64,000 nucleotides of DNA from Lycorma delicatula (GCF_047948215.1 NC_134462.1:121480937-121544936); one strand, 5' to 3'. Shown: positions 45,031 through 57,416, counted from the first letter of the stretch. The notes: generated by a model from the sequence alone, not told the origin. Made by a program: numbers and translations.

Positions 45031-46589
45031 AGTAATAATAATATTGAAACAAAATTAATTAATCTAAAACAAATTAAGTAAATGAACGAAAAATAAATTA
45101 AAGAAAAATTAATTTAAATAAATCGAAAGTAATAAATCAAAAGTGATCTTCAGTTTTTTTTTAAATGCTTGATAATATCTTTCTGCACGATAAAAACAGA
45201 TTTATATACCGCTACAGCAGTAAAGTGTTGTAAGATTTATAGCTATTTACAAGCTGATTATTTTATGTTATAGTTAAAAATGTGAAATCTACTTCGTTAA
45301 TTCATACTGTAACAATAATTGTTCTTTATTCCACTACATTTGGCTATTATAAAAATAATAGTTTGTATTTAAAACTCTTGTAACTTTCTTTTTTTTTTGA
45401 GGGGGACATTCAATAAGTTTTTGAACATATTTCACTACTGATTTATTTTGACCCTCCCTCACTCACCGGTACAATAGTGATAAATAAATTATATACATAT
45501 TACAATAAAGTCTATTTTTCTGATTAATTAATTTAATTTTTTTTAGAAATATGTATATGTTATATATGTATCATTCACAGCGCTTTTCCACATAACAAGT
45601 AAATATATTTTAATCAGTTCTAAATTAATTATATTTATATATATATATATATATATAAATTAAATATATAAAATTAATTTAAAATATAGATTTAAAGGGA
45701 CAATTGAAAATAACCAAGATGTTAGATTCCTTAAAATGTTTTAAAATAATTTTTCACACCTTTCAATTGCCTAGATGAATGATTCCAGAAATCAGGTTAT
45801 ATTTTCTGTGAAAGATCCATATCTTTATTGTTTTTATCCACTTCCATTATAAAGTTAGTTTTTTTCATGAATATTGACAAAATCTCAAATTTGTTTGTGA
45901 TGTTTTTATGACACACACACACACATATATATATGTGTGTGTGTGTGTTTCTATATACTGGTAATTCTATACGGTATGGCTCTTATTATATAGGGTGTTA
46001 AATTTTTTAAATCTCGATTTTAAAAAAGTTTCTTGGAAATGGTAAATTTTCGTAATCCGCATAAAACTCTTTTCTTCTGACATTTATGTATAAGTTATAT
46101 AAGTATAAATGTTGAAGGCGACTTACACGAATCATAAGTCACTTCGAGAAGATTACATAGATATTTTCAAGAATATAAAGCATCCCGAGCCAGGCTTTCA
46201 CGAGGAATATGGTGATTCTTCGATAATACGGTTACATATCAGTATGCCAAGCCTACCAAAATAATTATAATATTTAGCCTTAAAAATGTAAATTTCATTT
46301 CGTTCAGTACAGGCACTGGCTATGTAGTGATACTTCATTACTTTCAGAGAGAGCACTATCTTAAATAGCTATAAAAAAAGCTAGTATTAATAGTAAAAAA
46401 AATAATAATTATTGTACCCGTTTCTGTTATGAAACAGTTAATTATTATTCTGCTTCAACCTAATAAAGTTTCCTTCCGGCCTACATTTCTCCAAATGCAG
46501 CTAATAATACAAATGATTTGAACTAAAAAAATTTGGATTTTTTCATAATTTTATAAAATTTTCCTGTTGGTGCTTTAAATGTATTTCTT
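45031..46589. other. Unassigned, AT-rich, with a CA/TA/GT microsatellite
   Basis: A TA-run lies at 45635-45657 and a palindromic (AC)n(AT)n(GT)n microsatellite at 45912-45949. No coding feature was seen. Confidence 0.5.
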
Positions 46590-47010
46590 ACCCGTACTTT
46601 AAAAAGAGCCGTTTCTGGTAGATGCTTCCTTAATCGCTGCTTTTCTCGTTTTTTACGTTTGCAAACTTTTGTTCAGACACTCATGGCCTTATTTTCATAT
46701 CCTGCTCTCATTAATTTTGGTTTCCTAAACGTTCGTTCTCATTCCGTATTCTTTCATAATATTTTCTAATTTTAAGATCATCTTTTGAATATCCTGCGCT
46801 TCATCTTAATAAAAGCCACGTCTCATCCGCGAACCTTTTACAATTTAATTTTTTTCCTTATACTCATTTCTTCATCTACTGCTAGAAATTTTAGATCGTG
46901 TCGTCAAAATTTATATTAAACAAAAGTAGAGTAGTAAATGCTTTTTTCTTATTTGTATTCCCGGATCAAACTGTTCAGTTTGAGAATACTTTATTTTTAA
47001 AATGGTTTTT
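46590..47010 (-). mobile_element. Reverse transcriptase remnant, FADD-type
   Basis: On the minus strand in mixed frames, an LLFNINFDDTI-like segment near 46905-46935 is followed by KRFADETWLLLR (46800-46845, catalytic box FADD changed to FADE), QKMILKLENIMKEYGMRT (46740-46800) and KLMRAGYENKAMSV (46680-46720). This is the usual spacing of an RTE-like palm domain. Strongly decayed; no boundaries. Confidence 0.55.
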
Positions 47011-47349
47011 TAATTTTTAAGTTAATTTTAATTAATCGTTTGCTTTTCCAGTCTACTCTTTGGCTTCTTAAATTTCAATTAATTGGGCGCATTACACTAT
47101 TTTAGGTCGTATTACATAGTTTCATCATCTCTTATAATTTTTCTGCATGAAGACATTTAATTAGTTTTATCGGTAACTTATCTACAGCTATAGTTTTTCC
47201 ATTCTTTATATCGTTATAAAAAAGGATATATATATTTATTAAAAAAAGACACGAAGTATTTTAAAAGGAGTAGTAAATATATGAAAATTTTATCAAATTT
47301 GTATGAACTGTTCACTAAAAAAATCACTAGAGCCATATTATATGTACCC

Positions 47350-48236
47350 GGGTCGTTCAATAAATAAAAAGACAAACGGCTTCACTGAAAAAGTATTTAA
47401 TAGTATAAACTGAAACTGTCTGACGTTCAGATTTGCACTCCTGATGCAGAAAATATCGACTGTTCGAAAACAGTTTTCATTATTATAACCTCTTTTGTTA
47501 ATTTAAAAATTTCGGCTCTATTTGAAAGATGTACAGTGGAAGAACAGAATACTATGATACGATTTATTTTCGAAAGTTTTATCACCGGCCGAAATTTACT
47601 CGCGGTTGTAAAACAGTACGGTAAAAAGTGTATTATTCCTGAAAATGTTTATAAACAGATCGAAGCATGTATCATCGATTTTCATCACGGCAGAAGACTG
47701 GTAGAAATCTGGATTAATACTTCACAAAATTGCATTAATAATGTTATTCGCAAGGATAGAACAAAAATTTGGGAAATTGCTGAATTTTGTAGTGCGAGTC
47801 GGCACTGTCCATTGAATTATCCACGGGGTGCTGAGTTAGCGCAAAACGTGTAGACTCAAAATTATTAAGACATCCGAATTCACATAATATTTTTTATCGG
47901 AAAGTACTACTTTTTTAGATCGTACTATTACTTATGAAGCTTGGATTCATCATTTTGAGCAAGAATCCAAACATCAAAGTATGGAATGGAAAAATTTGAG
48001 TTTACCGACTAGAAAAAATTCAAAACTTAACGCGTTATCGAGTAAAGTGATAGTATTTGAGTTTTGGACTGGAGAATAGGTCAAACAGTGGAATGAAAAC
48101 ATTCGTTTTGGCCCATAAACCGAAAAACCTATATCATATTTGAATTCAAGAGAAAAATATATCAGAATCACATATTTTTCTTCCTGAGAAAAAAAAAATC
48201 CTTTTTTGTTCCCCATTGTCATTTATTGAACGACCC
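47350..48236 (+). mobile_element. Mariner element with inverted repeats and internal deletion
   Basis: The ends are GGGTCGTTCAATAAAT at 47350 and its reverse complement ending at 48236, with a further match at ACAA. The plus frame 47536-47853 reads as the N-terminal helix-turn-helix of a mariner transposase (NTMIRFIFESFITGRNLLAV, VYKQIEACI). A later frame (47925-48075) reads ITYEAWIHHFEQESKHQSME, the region of the first catalytic Asp (TGDE changed to ITYE). The HDN and PPYSPD regions are missing, so about 400 bases were lost. 887 bp instead of the usual 1.3 kb; non-autonomous. Confidence 0.75.
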
Positions 48237-48477
48237 TCGAAATTTGTAAATTAAATGTTTACTTCCTAATTAAGATAACAAACCTTACTCGGTTTTAATG
48301 TATACGTAACTATAATTACTCAACTTTTTAATTAATATCGGTTCAACCGTTATGGTGCGATTTACCACAAACAGATGAGAATAATAATAATAATTGTATT
48401 ATTTTAAGTAATTTCAATTCAATTATTCAAGCATAATGTATAATGAAAATGCTTAATGCATAATGCAATTATGTGAG

Positions 48478-48880
48478 TATATATATATATATATATAGTA
48501 GTCAGTATGGGTTCGCTTCATTACCTTCCCAGACGGTACCTCTGCTGTGCTCGTTATCCCCAAGTGAACCTTTACCCGCTTTACTTAAAAGTAAAAAGTG
48601 TTAAAGTTAACGCTTGGGAACGTTACGACGTTAACTTAGTTAACGTTAATATCAACTTCAGTTAAAGTGTTAACTTTACCCCCAACGGGGCTAGGGCCTC
48701 GTTCTATGGCTTAAAAAAGCCTTCCGTGGGATAATATGAATGTATCCGGAAAATTTGAAAGCAATCGGTCGGTTGGTTCTGTCGTGATGCTGTTGCAAAC
48801 GGACAGACAGAACCCGCTGCAAACTGTCTGACGCGATTAGCATCGCACACGCCATCTCTTGTTTCCCGTGTTCGATATAT
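48478..48880. repeat. TA-run followed by unclassified repeat-like sequence
   Basis: A TA microsatellite (48478-48497) is followed by sequence with many GTTAAC-type motifs (48600-48680). Then comes AAGCAATCGGTCGGTTGGTT...GACAGACAGAACC, phrasing common near arthropod transposon ends. No protein part was identified. Confidence 0.35.
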
Positions 48881-49255
48881 TATCGATTACATTACTCTCA
48901 TACTACATACCGTACGTATATACACTTCTACACATGCACGTAAAGGAAATATAAACGTATCTTTTATATTTTAGATGAAAAAAAATATAATGCTTACATT
49001 TTTATATTGTTTATAGACGAAAATTTTGTTTTTGTTGATTTCAACTTTTTTGATCGTGTTTATTTAAGTATAAAATAAACGATATGAAAGGTAAGAAAGG
49101 AGGGTTAAGATATATTTTCGTTAGAAAGGATATTGGTTTCTATTGATTTATGTATCAGTTGGAGCTAATTAGAGGTATTTTAGAAATGTAAGAGAGCGAG
49201 GGGGGTAAATCGGAAGAGGTACTGAAAGTAGTACAAAAGGGGTGGGAGATTGTAA

Positions 49256-49287
<32 letters not shown>

Positions 49288-49929
49288 GGTTAGGATTGGA
49301 AGAGTAGTATATATTGAGTTAGTTTTGGATAGAGGACGAGTTGGCTACCACTGGATGGAGTTGGGGGCTCATACGCAACAGTGGACACGGAGCAGAAGAT
49401 GAATGGCCGCTGCCACAGACACCCTGCCTGCAATTCTTCGCTACTAGGCTGCATTTTGCACATTCTTTTCTCCAAACAAATTGTTCCCCCTTTCAGGTGC
49501 AACCGTTTCCATTTAGAATTCCCCTCAAAAAAAAATAAAAAAACCGAATTTTTACCTACCTTAAATAAACTGCGACCTGGGAATAAGAATATCTTTATTT
49601 TCTCCTCTTTCCTTCCGTTTTTTAACATCGGTTTTTTACTTAAACTCTTGAAATTGGGATTTGAACAAAATTACCCGCTACTTTGTGCAGTCTTCTTTTT
49701 ATACTCTTCGTTAAATAACAAATTAATGCTATTTAAAATGCTTTATCTCATTTTGAATACTGTTTTAAATAAATTATTTTACTTTAAACGTAAACTTTTA
49801 ATGAATTTTAATTATATTATCCGTCTGCATTAATTTACATTTAATTAATTTTAAATTACATTAAACATAATATCAGTATTTTTGCGAGTAATAATGTATA
49901 ATATAGTTTTACAGTACCTTGCTGGCTGT
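48881..49929. other. (ATT)n tract and an unexplained open frame
   Basis: (ATT)n lies at 49256-49287. Downstream, 49381-49833 is open for 150 codons on the plus strand and 49290-49628 for 112 codons on the minus strand. Neither has a recognisable domain. The plus product is hydrophobic toward its C-terminus because of AT-rich codons. I do not call either a gene. Confidence 0.35.
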
Positions 49930-51215
49930 TATAGGCGGCTATAGAACAGTCTCGCGGCAGGCAGTTTGTGTTATAACCGGAATCAAACCGATAGATATCT
50001 TGGCTAATGAGCGCGTAAGGAACGCTTCATTTCCAAGGTAAATAACCTATTGACGTCAGATCGAAAGCAGGAGATTGAAGACCTGGGCCATGCGTCTTGG
50101 CAGGTCAGGTGGGACGAATCCGCCGCAGGTCGCTACAAGCACGGTATATTTCCTATTGTGTCCGATTTACGTGCGATTAGATCGGTATATCCGATTTCCC
50201 CGATCGGTATATCACACGGTTTTTCTCCAGGCGAGTTTGGCTAGGTTTCATTTGGTAGATTCGAGTCGATGCCCGGATTGAGGGATTGATGATACAGTGC
50301 ACCATGTCCTCTATGTCTGTCCCCGATATGAGGTCAAACGTTCACGAGCTGTTAGGGAACTCGAGAGAATACAGCACTTTCAGGGTGATTTGCGTGGAGT
50401 CGTCTGTAGTGGCTTGCTGTCTTCGCGCCCTTGCGGTGTGTAGATCTGCAGAGGAAATTTAATCGAGTTATTTGATCGTGGTAGGATCCCGGATGGTTAG
50501 GGTTCCGGCCTAGGCATTGAATCGGTTGGAGGTAGGCGTATTGGCATCTGCCACGGTCATATTGGTATCGTTTTCTGATTCGATTTGGGGCTCCCACTGG
50601 GGGTGGTGGCCTGTTCGACCGGGAGCGCAGCTTCGTCCCGCTGGTGGCGGTCCCTGATTGTGACTTTGTAATGCCGCGCGAGACTCCATGATGGGACCCG
50701 GTGGGAGTGCGGGGTTTGTCCCCGGCTCCTGCGGGGACCGGAATGACGTTACGTTCCCCTTGTTAGGTGACCTAATTTGGTCAACTTATTAGGTGTAGGT
50801 CTGAATTTCTATGTTGCGTAAAACATCATATTGATCGGTAGATTGTAGCACTGATTTGACGTACAACTCGTTCGTTTTCTTAGGCATTCGCAGTCACGAA
50901 CCGTGTTGTCAAATTTGGACTAGGTGGTCCACGGTCTCGGTTAGTTAGTTAGTTAGGTTGGATGTTAAGATGTCCGTTTGAGGTCTAGGTGAAGGCAAAA
51001 TTTGATTTGTATTTTACTGATGCAAATGTCTGCCGAGTCATTTACGTCGGTGGCATCCCGACCGAGCCCTGACTGATGACTGTGCGATGTAATCAGTTAG
51101 AGGGTCTAAAGACGACCTCTAGTAAAGCCCCTCAGGGCTTGGAACGAAGGGGGTGGTGTGGCGACCGGTAACGTCTGAAGATGGGTGTCTTCCCCTAGGG
51201 GGTTGGGAGTACGAT
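49930..51215 (+). mobile_element. R1-like non-LTR element: ORF2 C-terminus and long 3' UTR
   Basis: In shifted frames, CVITGIKPIDILANERVRN (49960-50020) and LGRSGGTNPPQVATSTVYF are followed by a decayed GHG box. Then DDTVHHVLYVCPRYEVKRSR and ELERIQ follow (50285-50375), matching the Cys-His end of the copy at 23853. About 750 bases of GC-rich UTR end with GTAATCAGTTAGAGGGTCTA...GTCTTCCCCTAGGGG, a diverged form of the 3' terminus at 23721 and 24980. The 3' junction near 51215 is not in a SINE. Target duplication not identified. Confidence 0.75.
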
Positions 51216-51489
51216 ATGAATAGAAGATATTGTAAATTAATTTAGTCTCAACGATAATGTCTACTTAAAAATTAAAATTCTACACTGTTTTAATAACACT
51301 GGACAATAAAATTTAATTTTTTTCTTATTAAATGAGAGTGAATGGCTGATTTGCATTGTAATTTTTATGCTGTTTTCATATATGTTAGTAGAATTTTTGT
51401 ATGGGGTCAGATTTTTTGTAATTGAAATTTCTTTTGAAACAAAAAATGTACGGTGAACATAATATGACAATATATTACATGCATTTTGT
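51216..51489. other. Short unassigned spacer
   Basis: AT-rich, nothing recognised. Confidence 0.35.
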
Positions 51490-52430
51490 ACTCGCCTAAA
51501 ATTTATTTCTTTTGAACTTTCTGCTGTAATTTGCCGTAGATATACCCCTTTTTAGATTCCAGCAGTAGTCAGCTAACATTTTTGGGTTCTGTTTTCCCTG
51601 GTATCGTGTTTGCATTGTAGATATCTCATGGTGAAAGCGTTCTTCGTGTTCATCACTGATAACGCCGAGATTTTTAGGGAAGTAATCCAAATGTGAATGT
51701 AGGAAATAGATTTTGAGTGACATGTTACAACCAAGTTCTTTGTAATTTTGAAGGAGTTCACTAAGTAATTCTCTGTAGTTACTCTCCTTACGGTTTCGAA
51801 GGAAGTTGTTACCGCATTTTGTAGTGATTTCCATGCAGCAACCTCCATGTCATTAAAACATTCTTCAAATGCCGGATTAACCGTTAGTTTTCTTATTTCA
51901 GGTCCAACAAATATACCTTCGCTTATTTCACCATCGCTTATATTAGGGAATTTGTGTTTTAAAAACTGAAACCCTCCACCATTACGATCCATTAGTTTAA
52001 CAAAAGTTTTGAATAAACTTAGCTTACTGTGCAGTGGCGGAAGATGAACTTTTTCTGGTTTTACTAATGCCTGACTAACAGCATTCCTCTTTCCTACAGT
52101 CAGTACCTCTCTCTTTGGCCACTGCTCTTTTATGTAACGGTTTTTCCTATCCCTGCTGTCCCACTCGCACAAGAAACAATAGAACTTAACGTATCCAAGT
52201 TGCAGTCCAAGTACAAGATTCGACATTTTCATCTTCAAAGTTTCATGTTTCTGGTGGTACTGGAATCGGAAGTTCTTGGCTATGTGGCGCTGGCCGCACG
52301 GCAGAGGGAATATCAGGATATTTAACAGTACGTCTAGTTTTAGCTGTTATCCCAGATATCTTTTTTACACGAAAATAACGGCCTGTGGTGTAATCCTTGG
52401 TTCTCTCCAAGTGAATTGCATTCACTTTTA
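51490..52430 (-). pseudogene. Uncharacterised arthropod repeat-associated protein, copy A
   Basis: Three minus frames read as one protein. 52425-52243 has TRRTVKYPDIPSAVRPAPHS followed by QELPIPVPPE. 52238 to about 51800 has YVKFYCFLCEWDSRDRKNRY, PPLHSKLSLFKTFVK, FPNISDGEISEGIFVGPEIR and FNDMEVAAWKSLQNAV. After a frameshift, 51834-51496 has LLQNYKELGCNMSLKIYFLH, SHLDYFPKNLGVISDEHEER, FHHEISTMQTRYQGK and MLADYCWNLKR. This succession belongs to an uncharacterised family found in many copies in arthropod genomes, which suggests a mobile or domesticated-mobile origin. Function unknown. The CEWDSR cluster and the His-rich FLHSHLD...HGERFH stretch (here HEERFH) could bind metal. Copy B is at 63040-63790. 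Confidence 0.75.
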
Positions 52431-52989
52431 AATACGAAAGTCAGCTACAAAACTGAAGGTTACACGCACAAGAACTTACACTTGAATGAGAATTAAAAAT
52501 ATTTCTCTAGTCTGCACGACGGTTTATAAGTAAATAAGGGACTGTAATAAATAAAGCGTTTTAGTTGATAAATAATATAATAAAATACGTTCGCAAAACG
52601 CTATGCTTATGGATTTTATGTATGATACTACCTGAAAATAAGAATGGTAGTTACAAAAAAACTAAGCCGGATAGAGCAAGTCTGATTTCATATTTGAAAT
52701 CGGCATGAAAAATACTATGATAATCAGTTATTCACTCTCATTTTCCGAAATCATTGTCGATCAGTGGTAATTTTCAGTTTAATTCTTACCCAACCGTAAG
52801 GCGGAAGGGCTATACAGAGCGTACAAAAAAAAGAATATCTGGGATTTAAAGCTATTTAATGTCTCTTGATTTTTACTTACAGTAGTGGATCAAAACTATA
52901 ATGAAAACTAACAGTTTTTCCCCTACAAGTGTCCAAAGAGAGCGTCTTTCATCACGCAGCACACATCCAACCGATTGTAGAGTTTATCC
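52431..52989. other. No recognised feature
   Basis: It may include the unrecognised N-terminal part of copy A. No frame shows the family's N-terminal Cys motifs. Confidence 0.35.
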
Positions 52990-54070
52990 CTTACTTTAAT
53001 CGGGACTCTTTAATAACGGAAGCGAAGCTGCTTCAATCCTGCCCCTCAAATCAGATAGATCAGTAGGCGGCGGAGGCATATACACAAGAACCTTCGTAAA
53101 ACCCGGAAGAAAGAAATCATGTCTGGTGACTTCAGAGGTCACACACTCTGTCATCGAGTCCATGCCGACCGATCCAGCGGTCGGGAGAAACGTCATTCAA
53201 CCGATCCCGTGCAGATTTTATACCGGTGAGGAGGCGCACAATTTTGTTTTCAAGTAAAATTCTCTGCTCCGTCTTTGCGTTAGGAAAAGTGCAAGCATAT
53301 GCGGGCAGTATATCGAAATAAGCAACTCCTGTAACGCTTGCTTCAGCGAAAAAGAACGTCTCTTAAATTTGCCGTTGTGAAACCGCATAAACATTTAATT
53401 CGCGTTGTTATAGTTCACGAGGATTTTCTGACCCCCAGATACGGACATTATGCATAAAATGTTCGCCTCATCGTTAAACACAACACGAGAAAAAATCTTC
53501 ACGCTGTAACATTTTGATCTTGAAGTCGGCACGCACAGCGTGATCGGTGTGCTTCAAAGCCTGTAAAAGCTGTAAACGGTACGGACGCATATTTAAGCGC
53601 TTTCTTAAAACATTTCGTGCTGTCATCGCCGCAATTCCTAAGATATTTTCAAGACTATACTGAAAGATTCCCTGACGCGTTCAAGATTTTTTCGCCTTCG
53701 GTAGTCCTGAGGAAGTTTTCCTTATACACGGAAATCGGTCGTTTCAAACCGATTATGCCATCGACAAATGTTAACGTCATTACCCGGGTCGTAATTAGAC
53801 TTTCAACGAAACGCACGTCAAACTGACTACAGATTCGCATTCGGTAGACTATAACTCGCAAAAGGATTTTTCTTCAGGAGTCGCTGTCTTTGCTAATGCC
53901 GCTGTCAAATGGAAAAATAGAGAATCAATCTACGGCCGTGCTTGCGACTGAAATTGTTTTTTATTTCTTTTATTCTAACCTTAAATCAACTCTGTATATC
54001 TTATCTAAGAGATATTATAACAAATCGACCTCGATATTCTTCTTAATACCCGGTTTTTTGGTGGAGAGTT
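52990..54070 (-). mobile_element. DUF4817-type DDE transposon remnant
   Basis: The minus frame 53196-52996 ends the transposase with TRHDFFLPGFTKVLVYMPPP and PTDLSDLRGRIEAA (compare DFFLWG..K..VYVPP in the family). 53310-54070 aligns by eye with 6480-7250, including CTGACCCCCAGATA(C/T)GGACAT, the start-side segment VDGIIGLKRP (53740-53770) and the outer end TACCCGGTTTTTTGG. The first catalytic Asp lies in a stretch with frameshifts near 53470-53510. Dead. Confidence 0.7.
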
Positions 54071-55428
54071 TTGTGCCCCTGTAACATCAAAATGGTTTTA
54101 CTGATTTTCATAAAATAGGTAGGACTGCTAAATGATTCAGCTCGATCGCACAAAAAAAAAATTGAAATTTTCAATATCAAAATGACGATCGTTAGATGCG
54201 CTCTTTTTCTTACAAAAAAAAAATAGATCGTCCTTGAAACTCATCAGTCAGGTTCCAATTACGGCATAAAATATCTTTAATAGCAGATTTCAAAAATATA
54301 CCTACGTTATTGAGTTTTCTTAATAGTATTGTACATAAAAGTAGTAATAAAAAATGATAATTATATAATATAGTTTATGTATTTTAAACGGTTACGGTAT
54401 TATCATGAGGTAACCGATTTAAAAATATAATAAATATTCTGTAGACAAGGTTATTAGGATAAAATGACGAGTAAATTATTTTTCGTTGCGTTTTTCACTG
54501 ACATAATTATACTATTCTATGTCGGTAAACAGAGCACGCCAAAACATTTTAGCCGCATAGAAGACATTTTTACTTTCTTCGTGACAAGAATTGTGTGTTA
54601 CTGAATATTAATACCGTCAGAAAAGTAACTAATTTTATCTCTGTCGCCTCACACGCATCATAGGCGTAAAAAGGTCGAGACAGATATTATTAAGCAAAAA
54701 TTTAGTCCCGTTGTCAAAATGGAATTCATTATGCCTGTTACTGTCTTGGGGTAAATACAAAATCGTAAAAAGATTAACTAATAAGATTTATTGAAATAAT
54801 TTTCAAAACCGTCGAATAATCTGTTAAAATTAGTCACTTTATTATATTTTATAATTTGCATAAAAAAACTATTTTTACCGTTAATAGAATTTTATAAATT
54901 ACGTTAAAATCTTCTATTTTTATAGGATCCTTGTGCACACCCCTTTTGTTTCCTTTTTCCATTCGTATGTTACTACTTATAGTATCCGGTATACTCGTAG
55001 TTGGATGTTTTTTTGTTTATTTAATTTTTTATTAAAATTATTGACCTTTTTACAAATTTTTTATTTTAGGGTTTTTTTTGTTGCATTGTTCAGACGTACC
55101 CACGTTGGTTACTCGCTCATAAAAGTTCATAAAGCTCTTAAAAAAATAATAATAGCTAGTCTTCCGAATACTTGGTATACTTTTAAATATTATGTTTTGT
55201 AAAAATTTAATTTTTCTATTTAAGTTTCTCTTCAAATAAATCTTTCTCTATAAGGAATTAAAAATATCAGAAATTGCGGTTCCTCATTCAGTCCATGATT
55301 TCTTAATTGCAAAGTAGAGGTGCTTCAAGATATTTTCTTAAAATATATATCTAAAAGTTCAGAAATATATATATATATATACAGTTTTGTGTATAAAACT
55401 AACTACACAAAACTAACTATATATATAT
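54071..55428. other. No recognised feature
   Basis: AT-rich; hydrophobic short frames at 54933 and antisense 55050 are composition effects. A TA-run lies at 55361-55381. Confidence 0.45.
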
Positions 55429-56714
55429 GAGGTGCGACAATAAAGTAATGAGATTGATGTGAAAAAAAAATGTTGCTTACCGTTTTAATCATGTTTAGTG
55501 TTGTCTCCCTCAAAGTAGTTACCCTCTGATTGCACACATTTATTCCAGCGCTTCTGCCATTGATGGTAACATTTCTGTAACTCATCTTCTGTAATATCTT
55601 CCAAGACCTTCGTCACAGCTTTTTGGACATCTTGTGTTGTTTGAGAATGGTGTCCCTTGACCGCCATTTTAACTCTTGGAAAAAGAAAAAAGTCACACGG
55701 AGCGATATCTGGTGAATAAGGTGGCTGTGGTAGTACTGAAATTTGTTTTGAGGTTAAAAATTGCTGTACTGACAGAGCAGTATGGGATGACGCATTATCG
55801 TGATGCAGAATCCAATTATCAGCGATGTTGGCACGGACACGAAGAACTCGTTTACGAAGTCTTTCTAAAATTTCTTTGTAGAAATATCGGTTAAGTGTTT
55901 ATGAACAATTCCCTTGGAATCGAAGAAGCACACAAGCATGCATTTCACTTTTGACTTTGACATGCAAGCTTTTTTTGGTCTGGGTGATCCCTTGAGCACC
56001 ATTGCGAACCTTGGCGTTTTGTCTCTGGATCGTATTGAAAAAACCAACCTCCATCACCAGTGATAACACGGCTCAACAAATCTGGATTGATTTCCGTTTG
56101 CTCTAACAGATCGGCTGCCATTTTCCGTGTTTCTCGCTGTTGTGCGAGATTTTTAAGTACCATTTTTGCACAAATTTTTCTCATACCAAGATCTTCAGTT
56201 AATATTAGACGAAACGTTTCTCGATTGATGTTGACTTCTTCTGCAATCATTTTCACGGATAATCTTCGATCAGATCGTACGATTTTACCCACCCTGGTCA
56301 AGTTGACATCTGTCCGTGAGGTTGATGGTCGTCCACTGCGGTCTTCATCTTCAGCATTCATTCTGCCTTCACTAAAAATTTTATGCCACCGAAAAATTTG
56401 AGCTCTTGACATAACCTCCTCTCCAAAATCCTTCTGTAGCTTACCGTAAGTTGTCGTCGCGTTTTCACCCGATTTAACGCAAAAGGAAATGGCATACCGT
56501 TGCGCAATATTTTGCGGTTTCATCTCTGTGACGAGAGACGCAAATACGTGTTCACTTATTACAGCGCAACTCACGACTGAGCAGTTGCATCAATGTGCCG
56601 CTTGGACTAGAAGTAGCTTATAGACCAAGGTCAAAGATGGTGTGCCTACGCGAGCTGCAGGGTTGCCACATTTTGGAAAGAAAAATCAGTCTCATTACTT
56701 TATTGTCGCACCTC
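55429..56714 (-). mobile_element. Mariner element, nearly complete
   Basis: The termini are 30-bp inverted repeats with one mismatch: GAGGTGCGACAATAAAGTAA at 55429 and its reverse complement ending at 56714. They sit in a TA-rich site, as expected for TA target choice. At 1286 bp the element has the usual mariner length. It is among the youngest cut-and-paste copies in the window, with only a few lesions in its transposase. Confidence 0.9.
55485..56574 (-). pseudogene. Mariner transposase, frameshifted
   Basis: From the Met at 56574, an N-terminal helix-turn-helix pair (QRYAISFCVKSGENATTTYG, then SRAQIFRWHKIFSEGR) precedes the GRPSTSRTD linker. The second HTH follows (LSVKMIAEEVNINRETFRLI). 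The first catalytic Asp sits in VITGDGGWFFQYDPETKRQ, where the usual GDESW has become GDGGW. A frameshift near 55985-56005 moves the reading to SPRPKKACMSKSKVKCMLVC. Further on, in another frame, come ILHHDNASSHTALS (second Asp) and PPYSPDIAPCDFFLF (third Asp, DD34D spacing). The C-terminus is YHQWQKRWNKCVQSEGNYFE, ending near 55495. It catalysed cut-and-paste transposition; this copy cannot make a full-length enzyme. Confidence 0.9.
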
Positions 56715-56749
56715 GTGTATATATAAACTAAAATAAATTAGAAATTATC

Positions 56750-57337
56750 CAAATTAATAGAAAATTTTCTAATGCAATTCATTAGGTCAACAACCAAACA
56801 AATAAAATAACAAAAACAAAAGCAGAAAACCTCGACGTTTCGTCCAAGATTTAGGAGCTTATCAAGACAAATCACAAATGACAAAAAACAACACAGGCAA
56901 ACACTTATAAACCCCCCACCACCTAATCTAATAAAAATCAAAACCCCCCACTACTAAAAATGTTATCATTTTCATAGATACTCCCACCACCATTCCAATG
57001 ATAATAACCCAAAAAAAAAATACTAATAATAAATTAAATTAATAAACCTAAACAACACAAAAAAACAACTAATATCAACAAAAATCAATAATACACAACC
57101 CGTTTAATTTAAAACACATTAGCTTATATAATACTTAAATCAGATTATGTCCGTTCTATTATTTATAGAATTTATATTCTTTTTAATGTGGATCATCTCC
57201 AATATATTTATTTTTACGAAATTAGGTTTCCTTTCTAAAATTTTAACTTTATCAAAATTAAATTTATGTTTTTAGACTTTTTCATGCTTATTTAATGCAG
57301 TAATTTCATTTTTCCTATATTAAAAAGAAATATATTG

Positions 57338-57342
<5 letters not shown>
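56750..57342 (-). mobile_element. Penelope-like element remnant: GIY-YIG C-terminus and 3' region
   Basis: Minus frame at about 57330-57130: EITALNKHEKV, then KHKFNFDKVKILERKPNFVK and INILEMIHIKKNINSINNRT, with one stop after HEKV. This is the C-terminal part of the GIY-YIG endonuclease of Penelope-like retroelements (family pattern: A..H....H.F.F...KIL......R...E..HI......N...D). The GIY-YIG core itself and the reverse transcriptase are absent, cut off by the TA microsatellite at 57343. Downstream (56890-56800 on the minus strand) lies CTTGATAAGCTCC...TGGACGAAACGTCGAGG, the conserved 3' motif often described as hammerhead-like in these elements. Confidence 0.7.

Positions 57343-57413
<71 letters not shown>
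57343..57413. repeat. (TA)n(GT)n microsatellite
   Basis: About 21 TA units followed by 14 GT units; it borders the Penelope-like remnant. Confidence 0.9.

Positions 57414-57416
<3 letters not shown>

Noticed and set aside
49290..49833. Overlapping 150- and 112-codon frames on opposite strands as a gene
   Set aside because: No recognisable domain, no splice or promoter evidence, and composition-driven hydrophobicity. Kept only as an unassigned stretch.
54933..55202. Membrane protein frame of 89 codons
   Set aside because: The hydrophobicity comes from T-rich codons. The antisense frame is equally long, and there is no conserved feature.
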